The notes: generated by a model not told the origin, from the sequence alone. 46,670 nucleotides of DNA from Acidimicrobiia bacterium (GCA_036271555.1 DATBAK010000090.1:1-46670); one strand, 5' to 3'; positions 35,163 through 43,377 are shown, numbered from the stretch's first letter. Program-made: numbers and translations.

Positions 35163-35917
35163 CGGATCGCCTCCACGGTGACGCGCGCCGGCGAGCGGCG
35201 CTCGAGCGCGCGCAACCACATCACGAACAGCACCGCGCCTGCGGCCACGTACGCCATGCCCGCGACCGCCCACATCACCACGCCCGCGAGCTGCTGGTCC
35301 TGGAGCGCGGCCGTCGGGGATCCGGTCGCGTAGTGCGGGTACCAGGTCGCGGTCGAGAGCGTGAGGAGCGCGCCGAGCAGCGTGCCCGGCAGCGAGGCGA
35401 GGAAGATCGTGATCACCGCGGCACCGGTGCCGGCGCGCGCGACCAGCCACCAGAACGCGACGCCGGTGAGCACGAAGCTGAGGTGCTCGGCCGCGTGCAG
35501 CGGCGCGTGGGTCGCAGCGGCGTCGTAGATCGACGGCACGTGCCACAGCCCGAGCGCGGCGGTCTGCAGCGCGAGCGCGGCCGCGGTCCACACGAGGAGC
35601 GGCGCGCGGCGGAATGCCCGTGCGAACGGCGCGAGGAGCTCCTGCGCCCGCGGCGACACCGCGAGGATCGTCTCCGGTGCGAGCCCGACGACGAGCAACG
35701 GCGGCGCGATCGTCAACAGCACGACGTGCTGCACCATGTGCGCGCTCAGGTTCGTCGCCGCCCAGACGTCGATCGGCGGTCCGAGCGCGACCGCCAGCGC
35801 GACGATGCCGGACCACCCCGCCCACCGGCGACCCGCGTCGACGTGTGCGCGCGTCAGCCCGATCGCGTACAGGACGGCGACCACGCCGACGGGAGTGAGC
35901 GCGCCGAGGTCAGCCAC
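35159..35917 (-). CDS. ctaG: Cytochrome c oxidase assembly protein, CtaG/YidH-like (caa3_CtaG)
   Basis: A 252-residue protein with about seven membrane helices of the caa3-type CtaG family, needed for assembly (copper delivery or maturation) of the oxidase. Conserved segments are LSAHMVQHVVLLTIAPPLLVVG near 57-78, LWHVPSIYDAA near 123-133, HAAEHLSF near 140-147 and WYPHYA near 191-196, whose histidines could bind copper. GTG 35917 overlaps the end of the preceding gene by eight bases. Confidence 0.88.
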   Translation of the reverse strand: MADLGALTPVGVVAVLYAIGLTRAHVDAGRRWAGWSGIVALAVALGPPIDVWAATNLSAHMVQHVVLLTIAPPLLVVGLAPETILAVSPRAQELLAPFARAFRRAPLLVWTAAALALQTAALGLWHVPSIYDAAATHAPLHAAEHLSFVLTGVAFWWLVARAGTGAAVITIFLASLPGTLLGALLTLSTATWYPHYATGSPTAALQDQQLAGVVMWAVAGMAYVAAGAVLFVMWLRALERRSPARVTVEAIR

Positions 35918-36314
35918 CGTGCCTCACCAAGAGCACGTAGCTGCCTTCGGCGAGGATCAGCACGACGTTCGCGACGCCGACGATGACGCCGAGCATCCCG
36001 AGGAATCGGCTCAACGCGATGTCGGACGCGTCGTCGTCTTCCGCGAGCGGCGGTGCGGCGCGGCGCGCGTGCTCGGCGCGCCGGTAGAGGTCCCAGCAGA
36101 TCGCAACGCCCGCGACCGTCACGAGCGCGGTGCCCGCGGTCGCGGCGTGCAGCGTCCACTCCCAGCCGTGGTGCTCGTCGGTGAAGTGCACCATCGCGGC
36201 CTCGAACACGAGGTGCGCGATCCACGCGGGAACGCCGACGAACGCGGCCGTCCACACCAGGAACTCCGGGTAGTGGATCGTGTTCCCGCGCTTCACCGTG
36301 CCCGTGGCGCTCAT
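35910..36314 (-). CDS. Small membrane protein of the oxidase operon, unknown
   Basis: A 134-residue protein with three predicted membrane helices (about 17-38, 53-74 and 103-128). Between helices two and three is a charged loop (RRAEHARRAAPPLAEDDD). I do not recognise the family. ATG 36314 overlaps the ctaE stop and its own end overlaps ctaG, so it is translated within the oxidase block. It may be an accessory or small structural subunit; that is inference from position. Confidence 0.78.
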   Translation of the reverse strand: MSATGTVKRGNTIHYPEFLVWTAAFVGVPAWIAHLVFEAAMVHFTDEHHGWEWTLHAATAGTALVTVAGVAICWDLYRRAEHARRAAPPLAEDDDASDIALSRFLGMLGVIVGVANVVLILAEGSYVLLVRHGG

Positions 36315-36928
36315 CGCCAGTGCACCGAGAGGATCAGCGACGAGAACACGAAGATCCACACGACGTCGACGAAGTGCCAGTAGAGGCTGAACACCGTCAA
36401 CGTGAGGTGGCGGTCGCGATCGATACGACCGAGCGCGATCTTGAGCTGCACGAGCAGGCTGAAGAGGAGGCCGACGATCACGTGCAGCGCGTGCAGGCCG
36501 ATGATCACGTAGTACACCGAGCCGTACGACGAGTCGCGCCAGCCGAAGTGCAGCGCTTGGAAGTCGAGGATCGTGTGCACCAGGAACGCGGTGCCCATGA
36601 GCCAGCTCAGCGCGAGCCCGATCCGCACCGAGCGCATGTGGCCCTTCTCGATCGCCCAGTCGACCCAGAAGATCGGCAGGCTGCTGCCGAGCAGCACCGC
36701 GGTGAAGATCGACGTCTGGAAGAGCTCGGGCAGCTCGGTGCCCGACGGCGGCCACTGCTTCGCGGTCGCGCGCAGGAAGAAGTTCGCCGCGAGGAGGACC
36801 ATGAAGATCATCCCCTCGGTGCCGATCACGACGACCATGCCCCACCACGCCTTGTCGTAGCCGCGCCGCACCGGCTCGGGCGGCTCGACCAGAACCGTGG
36901 GGAACGTCTCCGCCGACCACGAGGTCAC
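36311..36928 (-). CDS. ctaE: Cytochrome c oxidase subunit III
   Basis: A 205-residue five-helix subunit III. AWWGMVVVIGTEGMIFMVLLAANFF near 27-51 contains the Glu typical of the lipid-binding cleft, GLHALHVIVGLLF near 144-156 and YWHFVDVVWIFVF near 183-195 are the family's histidine-containing helices. GTG 36928 is taken as the start. The gene is separated from ctaD by 157 bases containing a repeat copy, the only gap in the respiratory operon. Confidence 0.92.
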   Translation of the reverse strand: MTSWSAETFPTVLVEPPEPVRRGYDKAWWGMVVVIGTEGMIFMVLLAANFFLRATAKQWPPSGTELPELFQTSIFTAVLLGSSLPIFWVDWAIEKGHMRSVRIGLALSWLMGTAFLVHTILDFQALHFGWRDSSYGSVYYVIIGLHALHVIVGLLFSLLVQLKIALGRIDRDRHLTLTVFSLYWHFVDVVWIFVFSSLILSVHWR

Positions 36929-36987
36929 GACGAAGTCTCCGTACGTGTTCTTCTCCCACGCGGCCGAAGGCGCGAGCGGTGTCTGCC

Positions 36988-37073
36988 GGTCGCGCTCGCT
37001 GCTCGGCGGGATACCCGCCTCGCTGATGCTCGCCGCTCCTGCGAGCGTCGAGGCTCGCCGGCGAGCCGACGAA
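36988..37073 (+). repeat. Dispersed structured repeat, interrupted copy F
   Basis: It starts with the GGTCGCGCTCGCT core (36988-37000) and resumes with GCTCGCCGCTCCTG (37028-37041). Between them is extra sequence with a hairpin GGCGGG-ATA-CCCGCC (37005-37019), bounded by direct repeats CTCGCTG (36995-37001 and 37019-37025). The hairpin half is a 16-bp perfect palindrome, GGCTCGCCGGCGAGCC (37052-37067). It lies between ctaD and ctaE. Confidence 0.55.
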
Positions 37074-37085
37074 GGAGCGAGTGGA

Positions 37086-39008
37086 TCAAGACGGCTCCTC
37101 GCCCGTCTTCCACGCCCACGCGAGCAGGCCGATCACGCCGATCGCGACGCCGACCGCGCCGACGAGCACCACCTTCACGAGCAGCCCGACGAAAAACGCG
37201 GCGATGCCGAGCGCGAGCACGAGCGGCAGCACCGTCTCCTCGGGGATCGGGAACGTGGCGCCGGGCTCCGCGCGCATGCCGCCGGTGAGCGCGGCCGTGC
37301 GGCTCGCCGCGCCCTCGAGCCCGAGCGCGTGCGTCGCGTCATCCGGGCCGGAGCGCGCGACGGGAAGCGGGCGCTGGTCCCAGAGGGGATGGCGACTCGC
37401 GACGACCGGGGTCGCGTCGAAGTTGTTGTCGGGCGGCGGCGAGGTCGTCGCCCACTCGAGCGAGTCCGCGCCCCATGGATCCGCGCCCGCGAGCGCGCCA
37501 CCGCGATAGCTGCGCCACACGTTCCAGAGCGTCAGCAACGTGCCCGCCGCGAACACCACCGACGCGAGCGACACGATCATGTTCAACGAGTTCCAACCGA
37601 CGTCGCCGCTGTACGTGTACACGCGGCGCGGCATGCCGAGGAACCCGAGGATGTGCATCGGGAAGAACGTCACGTTGAAGCCGATGAACATCGTCCAGAA
37701 GCTGATCTTGCCGAGATGCTCGTCGAGCATCCGGCCGGTCATCTTCGGGAACCAGTAGTAGATCGCGCCGAAGATCGGGAACACGACCGCGCCGTTCAGC
37801 ACGTAGTGGAAGTGCGCGACGACGAAGTAGCTGTCGGTGACCTGCCAGTCGAACGGGAGCACCGCGACCATCACGCCGGTGATGCCGCCGAGCAGGAAGA
37901 TGAGGAGGAACCCGATGGCGAACAGCATCGGGGTCGTGAGTCTCACCTTCCCTTTCCACATCGTCGCGATCCACGCGAAGAACTGCACCCCGCTGGGCAC
38001 CGTGATGAGCAGGCTCACCGCCGAGAAGAACGACAGCGCGAGCGGGGGCAGACCGGTCGCGAACATGTGGTGCACCCACACGCCGAAGCTGATGAATCCG
38101 ATCGTGACGAGCGCGGTGACGATCCAGAGATAGCCCGCGAGCGCGCGTCTCGAGAACGCGGGGATGATCATCGAGATCATGCCGGTCGCGGGGATGAAGA
38201 GGATGTAGACCTCGGGGTGGCCCCAGAACCAGAACAGGTGCTGGTAGAGCAGCGTGCTGCCGCCGTGCGCGGGGTTGAAGAACTGCGTCCCGAAGATGCG
38301 GTCGAGCTCGAGCAGCCCCGCGGCGACCGTCACCGCGGGCACCGCGAAGATCACCATGAACGAGAACACGAGCATCGACCACACGAAGATCGGCAGCCGG
38401 TTCAACGTCATCCCGGGCGCGCGCATCTTGAACGTTGTGACGATGAAGTTCACCGCGCCGACCGTCGTCGAGATGCCGACGAACACCACCCCCAGTCCCC
38501 AGAAGTCGAGGTTGATGCCGGGGCTGAAGTTGGTGCTCGTGAGCGGCGTGTACGCGAACCAACCGCCGTTCGGCAGGTGGCCGGTGAAGAAGCTCGAGTA
38601 GATGAAGATCCCCGACAGCAGGAAGATCCAGTAGCTGAACGCGTTCAGGCGCGGGAACGCCATGTCGCGACTGCCGAGCTGCAACGGCAGGAGGTAGTTG
38701 CCGAAGCCGGCGAGCACAGGTGTGTTGAACAAGAAGATCATCGACGTGCCGTGCATCGTGAAGAACTCGTTGTACGTCTCCGCGCTCAGCACGTGGCTGT
38801 TCGGCTGCGCCAGCTGCGCGCGCATGAACAGTGCGAGCACGCCCGCGCTGAAGAAGAAGAAGAACGCGGTGACGATGTAGCGGATGCCGATGCGCTTGTG
38901 GTCGACGGTCGTGAAGAAGCCGGGGATGCCGGGCGCGTCCTTCCACGCCCTCTCGACGAGCTCCTCGCTGATCGGTGCGACCGGTTCCGGTTCTTGCAGC
39001 GTCGTCAT
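37086..39008 (-). CDS. ctaD: Cytochrome c oxidase subunit I with a C-terminal membrane extension
   Basis: A 640-residue A1-type heme-copper oxidase subunit I. MHGTSM near 85-90 holds a heme a ligand; WFWGHPEVYIL near 269-279 holds a CuB histidine, the D-channel Glu and the cross-linked Tyr; WVHHMF near 319-324 holds two more CuB ligands; AHFHYVLNG near 404-412 ligates both hemes. The usual subunit I end (DPWGADSLEWATTSPPP near 523-539) is followed by about 100 more residues with two close hydrophobic helices (LPLVLALGIAAFFVGLLV and the next), possibly a fused subunit IV-like module. ATG 39008 directly abuts the ctaC stop. Confidence 0.95.
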   Translation of the reverse strand: MTTLQEPEPVAPISEELVERAWKDAPGIPGFFTTVDHKRIGIRYIVTAFFFFFSAGVLALFMRAQLAQPNSHVLSAETYNEFFTMHGTSMIFLFNTPVLAGFGNYLLPLQLGSRDMAFPRLNAFSYWIFLLSGIFIYSSFFTGHLPNGGWFAYTPLTSTNFSPGINLDFWGLGVVFVGISTTVGAVNFIVTTFKMRAPGMTLNRLPIFVWSMLVFSFMVIFAVPAVTVAAGLLELDRIFGTQFFNPAHGGSTLLYQHLFWFWGHPEVYILFIPATGMISMIIPAFSRRALAGYLWIVTALVTIGFISFGVWVHHMFATGLPPLALSFFSAVSLLITVPSGVQFFAWIATMWKGKVRLTTPMLFAIGFLLIFLLGGITGVMVAVLPFDWQVTDSYFVVAHFHYVLNGAVVFPIFGAIYYWFPKMTGRMLDEHLGKISFWTMFIGFNVTFFPMHILGFLGMPRRVYTYSGDVGWNSLNMIVSLASVVFAAGTLLTLWNVWRSYRGGALAGADPWGADSLEWATTSPPPDNNFDATPVVASRHPLWDQRPLPVARSGPDDATHALGLEGAASRTAALTGGMRAEPGATFPIPEETVLPLVLALGIAAFFVGLLVKVVLVGAVGVAIGVIGLLAWAWKTGEEPS

Positions 39009-40043
39009 CTACTGGAGGCTCTCGAGGTAGGCAACGATCGCGCTGGCTTTCGCCGACGACAGTTGGATGGGGGGCATCAACGCGCCGGGCTTCGACCTCT
39101 GCGCGTTCGTGATCCATTGCTTCAGGTTCTCGGGCGTGTTCTCGAGCGCGCCCGCGCCGAGATAGGGGCGCTCGCCGAGGTCGGTGAGGTTCGGGCCGAC
39201 CTTCCCCTGTGCGGGGGTGCCGTCGATCGTGTGGCAGCCCGCGCAGGCCTCCGAGTCGAACGCGACCTGCCCCTCGTCGGCGAGCTCGGACGCGGGTTCG
39301 ACCGGCGGCTGCGCGTGCTCCGCCACCCAGCGGTCGTAGTCGCCCTGCGACTGCACCACGACGACGAAGTCCATGTGCGCGTGCTGGAGGCCGCAGAACT
39401 CCGCGCACTCGCCGCGGTACGTGCCGGGCGTCTTCGCGACGAAGCGCAGGAGGTTGTCCTGATTCGGGATCATGTCGACCTTGCCCGCGAGCTGCGGCAC
39501 CCAGAAGCTGTGGATCACGTCGGCGGTGGTGAGGTGCAGCTCGATCGGGCGGCCCGCGGGCAGGTGGATGTCGTTCGCGGTCACGAAGTGCGTCGTCGGA
39601 TACGAGACGGCCCACCACCAGCGCTTGCCGACGACGTCGATACGCAGCGCGTCGGACGCGGGCCGGCGCAACGCGTTCGTCGTCGTGACGGTCACGACCG
39701 CGAGCACGAACAGGATCACGAGCGGGACGACGATGCCGCCCCAGAGCACCATGTGGTCGTCGAAGCGCGGTGTGTCGGGCTCGACCGAGTCGTTCGCATC
39801 GCGCTCGGCACGTGACCGGCGCCGACCCTTGCGCACCGCGTAGATGATCAGACCGCCGACGACGATGTAGACGAACGCCGCGAGCCCGAACATCAGCCAC
39901 CACACGCTCGCGATGTCGCGCGCCTCGGTGCCCTTCGGATCGAGCATGTTCGGCGACTTCGAGTTACCGCAGCCCGCGAGCAACAGTCCGGCGAGCGCGA
40001 GCGCGACGCCGGTCGCGACGATGTTGCGCGCGCGCCGGCTCAC
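39009..40043 (-). CDS. ctaC: Cytochrome c oxidase subunit II with a fused cytochrome c domain (caa3 type)
   Basis: A 344-residue lipoprotein. The N-terminal signal ends in a lipobox (LLLAGC near 19-24). Two membrane helices (about 45-68 and 96-117) anchor the CuA cupredoxin domain, whose site is the His in VIHSFW plus C-A-E-F-C-G-L-Q-H-A-H-M (C-x3-C-x3-H-x2-M). The C-terminal third is a monoheme cytochrome c with CAGCH and an ALMPP methionine ligand. GTG 40043 overlaps the qcrA stop. A c domain here is notable because the operon also encodes a diheme QcrC. Confidence 0.94.
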   Translation of the reverse strand: MSRRARNIVATGVALALAGLLLAGCGNSKSPNMLDPKGTEARDIASVWWLMFGLAAFVYIVVGGLIIYAVRKGRRRSRAERDANDSVEPDTPRFDDHMVLWGGIVVPLVILFVLAVVTVTTTNALRRPASDALRIDVVGKRWWWAVSYPTTHFVTANDIHLPAGRPIELHLTTADVIHSFWVPQLAGKVDMIPNQDNLLRFVAKTPGTYRGECAEFCGLQHAHMDFVVVVQSQGDYDRWVAEHAQPPVEPASELADEGQVAFDSEACAGCHTIDGTPAQGKVGPNLTDLGERPYLGAGALENTPENLKQWITNAQRSKPGALMPPIQLSSAKASAIVAYLESLQ

Positions 40044-40891
40044 GAGAGGTTCCACGTGCGCGGACCGACGGGCGACGAGAAGTCGCCGCGCGCGCGGAGC
40101 ACGCCGTCGCCGTCGATCATGAGGGGCAACTGGGGGAGCGCGCGGTCGGCGGGACCGGTCGTCGGCTCCGCGCCGCGCAGCACGTCGAACGCCGACTGGT
40201 GGCACGGGCACAGCAGCTGGTGGATCGACGACTGGTAGAGGCCGACCGGACAGCCCGCGTGGGTGCACACCTTCGAGAACGCGATGAGGCCGTCGGGCGC
40301 CCATTCCGATCCGCCGCGCGCGCCCTCGAGCAGTGACGGGTCGACGCGCATGAGCACGGCCTGCCCGTCGGCGGAGTCCGGGAACCCCTCGGGGAACACG
40401 GTGACGAGCCCGTCGCTCGGCACGCTCTTCGCGGTGACCGCCTCGCCGTCGCTCGTGACGACGCGCATCCCTTTCTTCCACGGCGTGTGGTCGAGCGCGT
40501 TCCCCGGCTGCGGCCCGAGTGAACGGATGGGGAAGAGCAGCGACACGCCGATCGCGCCGAGCGCGCTCGTGAGCGCGCCGAGCAGGAAGCGCCGGCGCTC
40601 GAGCACCCCGCCGCGGTCGAGGTCATCGATGAGCTCGGCGCGCTCCTCGGGCGTCGTGCCGAGCGGCGGTCGCGGTTCGACACGCGGCGTGTTCGGCAGC
40701 AGACGATGCGCCCACACGACGAAGCCGATTCCGAGCGAGAGGAACGCGACCGCGAGGAACGTGCCTTCGAGCTGCGGCTGCCCGCCGCGCCAGTACACGA
40801 CGATGAGCGCGATCGCGCCGGCCGCGCTCAACAGGAAGCAGCCGCTGACGATGCGCGCGGCGTTCCGTGCGTCGCGCTCGCCAGGAGTCAC
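40040..40891 (-). CDS. qcrA: Rieske iron-sulfur subunit of the bc complex
   Basis: A 283-residue actinobacterial-type Rieske protein. Two N-terminal membrane helices (about 12-32 and 42-60) and a third near 100-118 precede the soluble Rieske domain. The [2Fe-2S] ligands are in CTHAGC near 207-212 and CPCHQS near 226-231. RRRFLLGAL before the third helix resembles a twin-arginine signal, as in other Rieske proteins. GTG 40891 overlaps the qcrC stop (GTGA). Confidence 0.94.
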   Translation of the reverse strand: MTPGERDARNAARIVSGCFLLSAAGAIALIVVYWRGGQPQLEGTFLAVAFLSLGIGFVVWAHRLLPNTPRVEPRPPLGTTPEERAELIDDLDRGGVLERRRFLLGALTSALGAIGVSLLFPIRSLGPQPGNALDHTPWKKGMRVVTSDGEAVTAKSVPSDGLVTVFPEGFPDSADGQAVLMRVDPSLLEGARGGSEWAPDGLIAFSKVCTHAGCPVGLYQSSIHQLLCPCHQSAFDVLRGAEPTTGPADRALPQLPLMIDGDGVLRARGDFSSPVGPRTWNLS

Positions 40892-41694
40892 GTGCGGGTT
40901 CCGATCAGTCGCGCCGCGATCAGCAGCGCGCCGAGACCGAGGATGATCGCGACCGCGCCCTCGGCGAGCGGGCCCGCGTGGCCGAGCGGGTTGCCGCCCC
41001 GGTTGTCGGCGTGGTCGAGACCGCGGACGTACGCGACCACGTCGTCGAGCTGCTGCTGGTCGAGCGCGGCCTCGCCGAATGCCGGCATCGGCTCGGGACC
41101 GGTGCGCACCGCCTCCGCGATCTGCGTCGGCGTCGACGCGAACAGCGACGGGGCCTCGCGCTCTTGCAGCGCGCCGCCGGTGCCGGCCCACGCGTGGCAG
41201 GCCGCGCAGTTCAACCGGTACAGCACGCCGCCCGCTGCGAGGTTCGCGTGCGCGGTCGACACCTCGGGGATCGGCAGCCCGCCGCCCGTGAGCTTCGCGA
41301 CGTACGCGACCAGCTCCTTGATCTCCGTCGGCGAGTACTTCGGAGTCTTCCGGCTGATGCGGCCGCTGCTCCGGTGGTTCGGCGCGAGCGGCATGCGTCC
41401 CGTCGAGACCCAGTAGTCGATCGCCGCGGCGCCGACGCCCTCGAGCGACGGGCCCTGCGCGGTGCCCGTCCCCTTCGCGCCGTGACAGACCGCGCAGTCG
41501 GACAGGAACACGCTCTGGATCGATGTGCTCGGCTCGTTGGTGAAGGTCTGCTCACGCGCGCTCGCCGGGTGGACGACGAGCAGCACGACGACTCCGATCG
41601 CGCACGGCAGCGCGACGAAAAGGGCGCCGATCGGTGCGCGCAGTCGTCGCTCTCGCCGTCGCCGGCTCGGGCGGTCGCCGGGCGACACGTTCAT
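40888..41694 (-). CDS. qcrC: Diheme cytochrome c subunit of the bc complex
   Basis: A 268-residue membrane-anchored diheme cytochrome c that carries electrons from the bc complex to the oxidase. An N-terminal helix (about 20-45) and a C-terminal helix (about 243-262) anchor two cytochrome c domains with CAVCH near 67-71 and CAACH near 166-170; methionine ligands are plausible in RMPLAP and PMPAF. ATG 41694 is backed by GGAGG four bases upstream. It is the first gene of the eight-gene respiratory operon, divergent from the sugar dehydrogenase gene. Confidence 0.93.
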   Translation of the reverse strand: MNVSPGDRPSRRRRERRLRAPIGALFVALPCAIGVVVLLVVHPASAREQTFTNEPSTSIQSVFLSDCAVCHGAKGTGTAQGPSLEGVGAAAIDYWVSTGRMPLAPNHRSSGRISRKTPKYSPTEIKELVAYVAKLTGGGLPIPEVSTAHANLAAGGVLYRLNCAACHAWAGTGGALQEREAPSLFASTPTQIAEAVRTGPEPMPAFGEAALDQQQLDDVVAYVRGLDHADNRGGNPLGHAGPLAEGAVAIILGLGALLIAARLIGTRT

Positions 41695-41714
41695 GCAACC
41701 TCCGTGGGCCCACC

Positions 41715-41729
41715 GGGGCGGTTCGCCCC
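41715..41729. promoter_or_regulatory. Small hairpin in the divergent qcrC/sugar dehydrogenase promoter gap
   Basis: GGGGCG-GTT-CGCCCC is a perfect six-base-pair stem in the 118-base gap between the two divergent starts. A further 12-bp palindrome CCGTCGCGACGG lies at 41763-41774, and TACCGT (41777-41782) could be a -10 for the plus-strand gene. No regulator can be named. Confidence 0.3.
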
Positions 41730-41812
41730 TGACGTGTGCCCAGGGGGCGGGCCGGTGAAACGCCGTCGCGACGGGATACCGTCGGGTCGGAGAATCGGGG
41801 GAGAGGGTTGCG

Positions 41813-43111
41813 ATGAGGTGGCGAGCTCGTGGGTCCGGCGTCGCGCTCGTCGCGGCGCTCGTGATGGCGTCGCTGGCGATCGGCACGAACGGCGCGAGTG
41901 GGTCGACGGCGGTGCCGAGCACGCGCGCCGAGACGCTGCCCGCGGGGTTCACCGACGTGCTCGTCGCGACGATGGATCGACCGGTCGCGCTCGCGCCGAC
42001 GCCCGACGGGCGCATCCTCGTCGTCGACCAAGCGGGGCTCGTGCGCGTGATCGATCACGGCACCTTGTTGCCGGCACCCGCGCTGAACATCTCGGCCAAG
42101 GTCTGCGCGACGAACAGCGAGCGCGGGATGCTCGGCATCGCCGTCGATCCGCACTTCGCGAAGAACGGCTTCGTGTACCTCTATTACACGTTCAAGAAGT
42201 TCGCGAAGTGCAAGAACGACATCGCCGACGTTCCCGTCAATCGTGTCGCGCGCTTCACCATGACCGGAGACACGATCGATCCCGCGAGCGAGAAGGTCCT
42301 CATCGACGGGATGAAGTCGTTCCACGGCAACCACAACGCGGGTGATCTCGGTTTCGGCAAGGACGGCATGCTGTACGCGAGCGTCGGCGACGGCGGCTGC
42401 GACTACCGCGTCGGACTGACCGCGTGCGAACCCGACAACCCGATCGCGCAGTCGCTCGACACGCTGCAGGGCAAGGTGTTGCGCATCACGCCTGCGGGCG
42501 GCATCCCGAAGGACAACCCGTTCGTCGGTGCGGGCACCGCGCGCTGCAACCACGGTCCGGTCGCGTCCGGAACGATCTGCCGCGAGATCTACCTGTACGG
42601 ATTGCGGAACCCGTTCCGCTTCGCCTTCGACCCGAACGCCTCGGGTACGCGGCTGTTCGTCGACGACACCGGTGAAGCGACGTGGGAAGAGGTCGACGCG
42701 GCGAGCGCGGGTGCGAACTTCGGCTGGAACGTTCGCGAAGGACCGTGCGCGCAAGGTTCGACGACCGACTGCGGCCCGCCTCCGGCCGGGATGACCAACC
42801 CCACGTTCGCGTACCAGCACGCGACGACGCATTGCGGCGCGATCACGGGTGGCGCCTTCGTGCCCGACGGCCTCTGGGCCCCGGCGTACGACGGGAGCTA
42901 CCTCCTCGGCGACTACGTGTGCAATCGCATCTATCGCATCGTGCCGAAACGCGGCGGAGGCTGGAAGTCGAGCGTGTTCGCGCGCGGCATCGCACTCGGC
43001 GGACCGATCGCGATGCGGTTCGCCCCCTACGCGCAGTCGACGGCGCTCTACTACACGACGTACACGACCGACTCGACGCACGGTCAGGTTCGAGTCATCG
43101 CGCCGCAGTAG
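41813..43111 (+). CDS. Secreted PQQ-dependent sugar dehydrogenase-like (GSDH) beta-propeller protein
   Basis: A 432-residue exported protein of the soluble glucose/sorbosone dehydrogenase family, six-bladed beta-propellers that oxidise aldose sugars with PQQ. An N-terminal signal (basic MRWRAR then a hydrophobic stretch to about residue 28) is followed by the propeller. Family marks are RGMLGIAVDPHF near 104-115, FHGNHNAGDLGFGKDGMLY near 166-184 (catalytic His in the NHNAGDL loop) and YGLRNPFRFAFDP near 262-274. GAGAGGG six bases before ATG 41813 fixes the start. It could be an aldose dehydrogenase or a catalytically different relative. Confidence 0.87.
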   Translation: MRWRARGSGVALVAALVMASLAIGTNGASGSTAVPSTRAETLPAGFTDVLVATMDRPVALAPTPDGRILVVDQAGLVRVIDHGTLLPAPALNISAKVCATNSERGMLGIAVDPHFAKNGFVYLYYTFKKFAKCKNDIADVPVNRVARFTMTGDTIDPASEKVLIDGMKSFHGNHNAGDLGFGKDGMLYASVGDGGCDYRVGLTACEPDNPIAQSLDTLQGKVLRITPAGGIPKDNPFVGAGTARCNHGPVASGTICREIYLYGLRNPFRFAFDPNASGTRLFVDDTGEATWEEVDAASAGANFGWNVREGPCAQGSTTDCGPPPAGMTNPTFAYQHATTHCGAITGGAFVPDGLWAPAYDGSYLLGDYVCNRIYRIVPKRGGGWKSSVFARGIALGGPIAMRFAPYAQSTALYYTTYTTDSTHGQVRVIAPQ

Positions 43112-43114
43112 TCG

Positions 43115-43131
43115 GCGCGATGACTTCGCGC
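43115..43131 (+). terminator. Possible terminator hairpin after the sugar dehydrogenase gene
   Basis: GCGCGA (43115-43120) and TCGCGC (43126-43131) with a five-base loop lie four bases after the stop codon. There is no T tract. Confidence 0.35.
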
Positions 43132-43238
43132 GCCGCGAGCGGTGATGCGGGCGCGCACTTGCGTTGACGGTGTGGCGAGAGAGTTGGAACGCGCGCCGCT
43201 GGCCCTCTCCTTGTTCACGCGAACGTTGGTACCAGTTG

Positions 43239-43267
43239 TTGACAATGTGTCGCGCGGTCGTCAAGCT
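43239..43267 (+). promoter_or_regulatory. Putative promoter of the S53 peptidase gene
   Basis: TTGACA (43239-43244), exactly 17 bases, then CAAGCT (43262-43267). The same arrangement with the same spacing recurs before the second paralogous gene at 46443. The leader to the ATG is about 105 bases and contains a hairpin at 43330-43343. Confidence 0.6.
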
Positions 43268-43329
43268 CCCGCCGAGCCGAAGCGCTGTGGGGCGCGCAGC
43301 GGATCAGGTCCAGCGTGCGTACGAGGGTT

Positions 43330-43343
43330 GCCCGGAAACGGGC
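43330..43343 (+). promoter_or_regulatory. GAAA-loop hairpin in the S53 leader
   Basis: GCCCG-GAAA-CGGGC, a perfect five-base-pair stem with a GNRA-type tetraloop, 35 bases before the start codon. It may stabilise the message or affect translation. Confidence 0.45.
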
Positions 43344-43377
43344 TTCCATCACGCGCGTCGAACACGGAGGGGGATCC

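Noticed and set aside
36897-39815. 972-codon plus-strand open frame across ctaD and ctaC
   Set aside because: Translation is low-complexity Arg/His/Glu/Asp; the minus strand encodes catalytic oxidase subunits with all metal ligands.
43112-43377. Spacer before the S53 gene checked for a small gene or tRNA
   Set aside because: Short frames here lack ribosome binding sites and protein-like composition, and I see no cloverleaf; promoter and hairpin signals account for the region.
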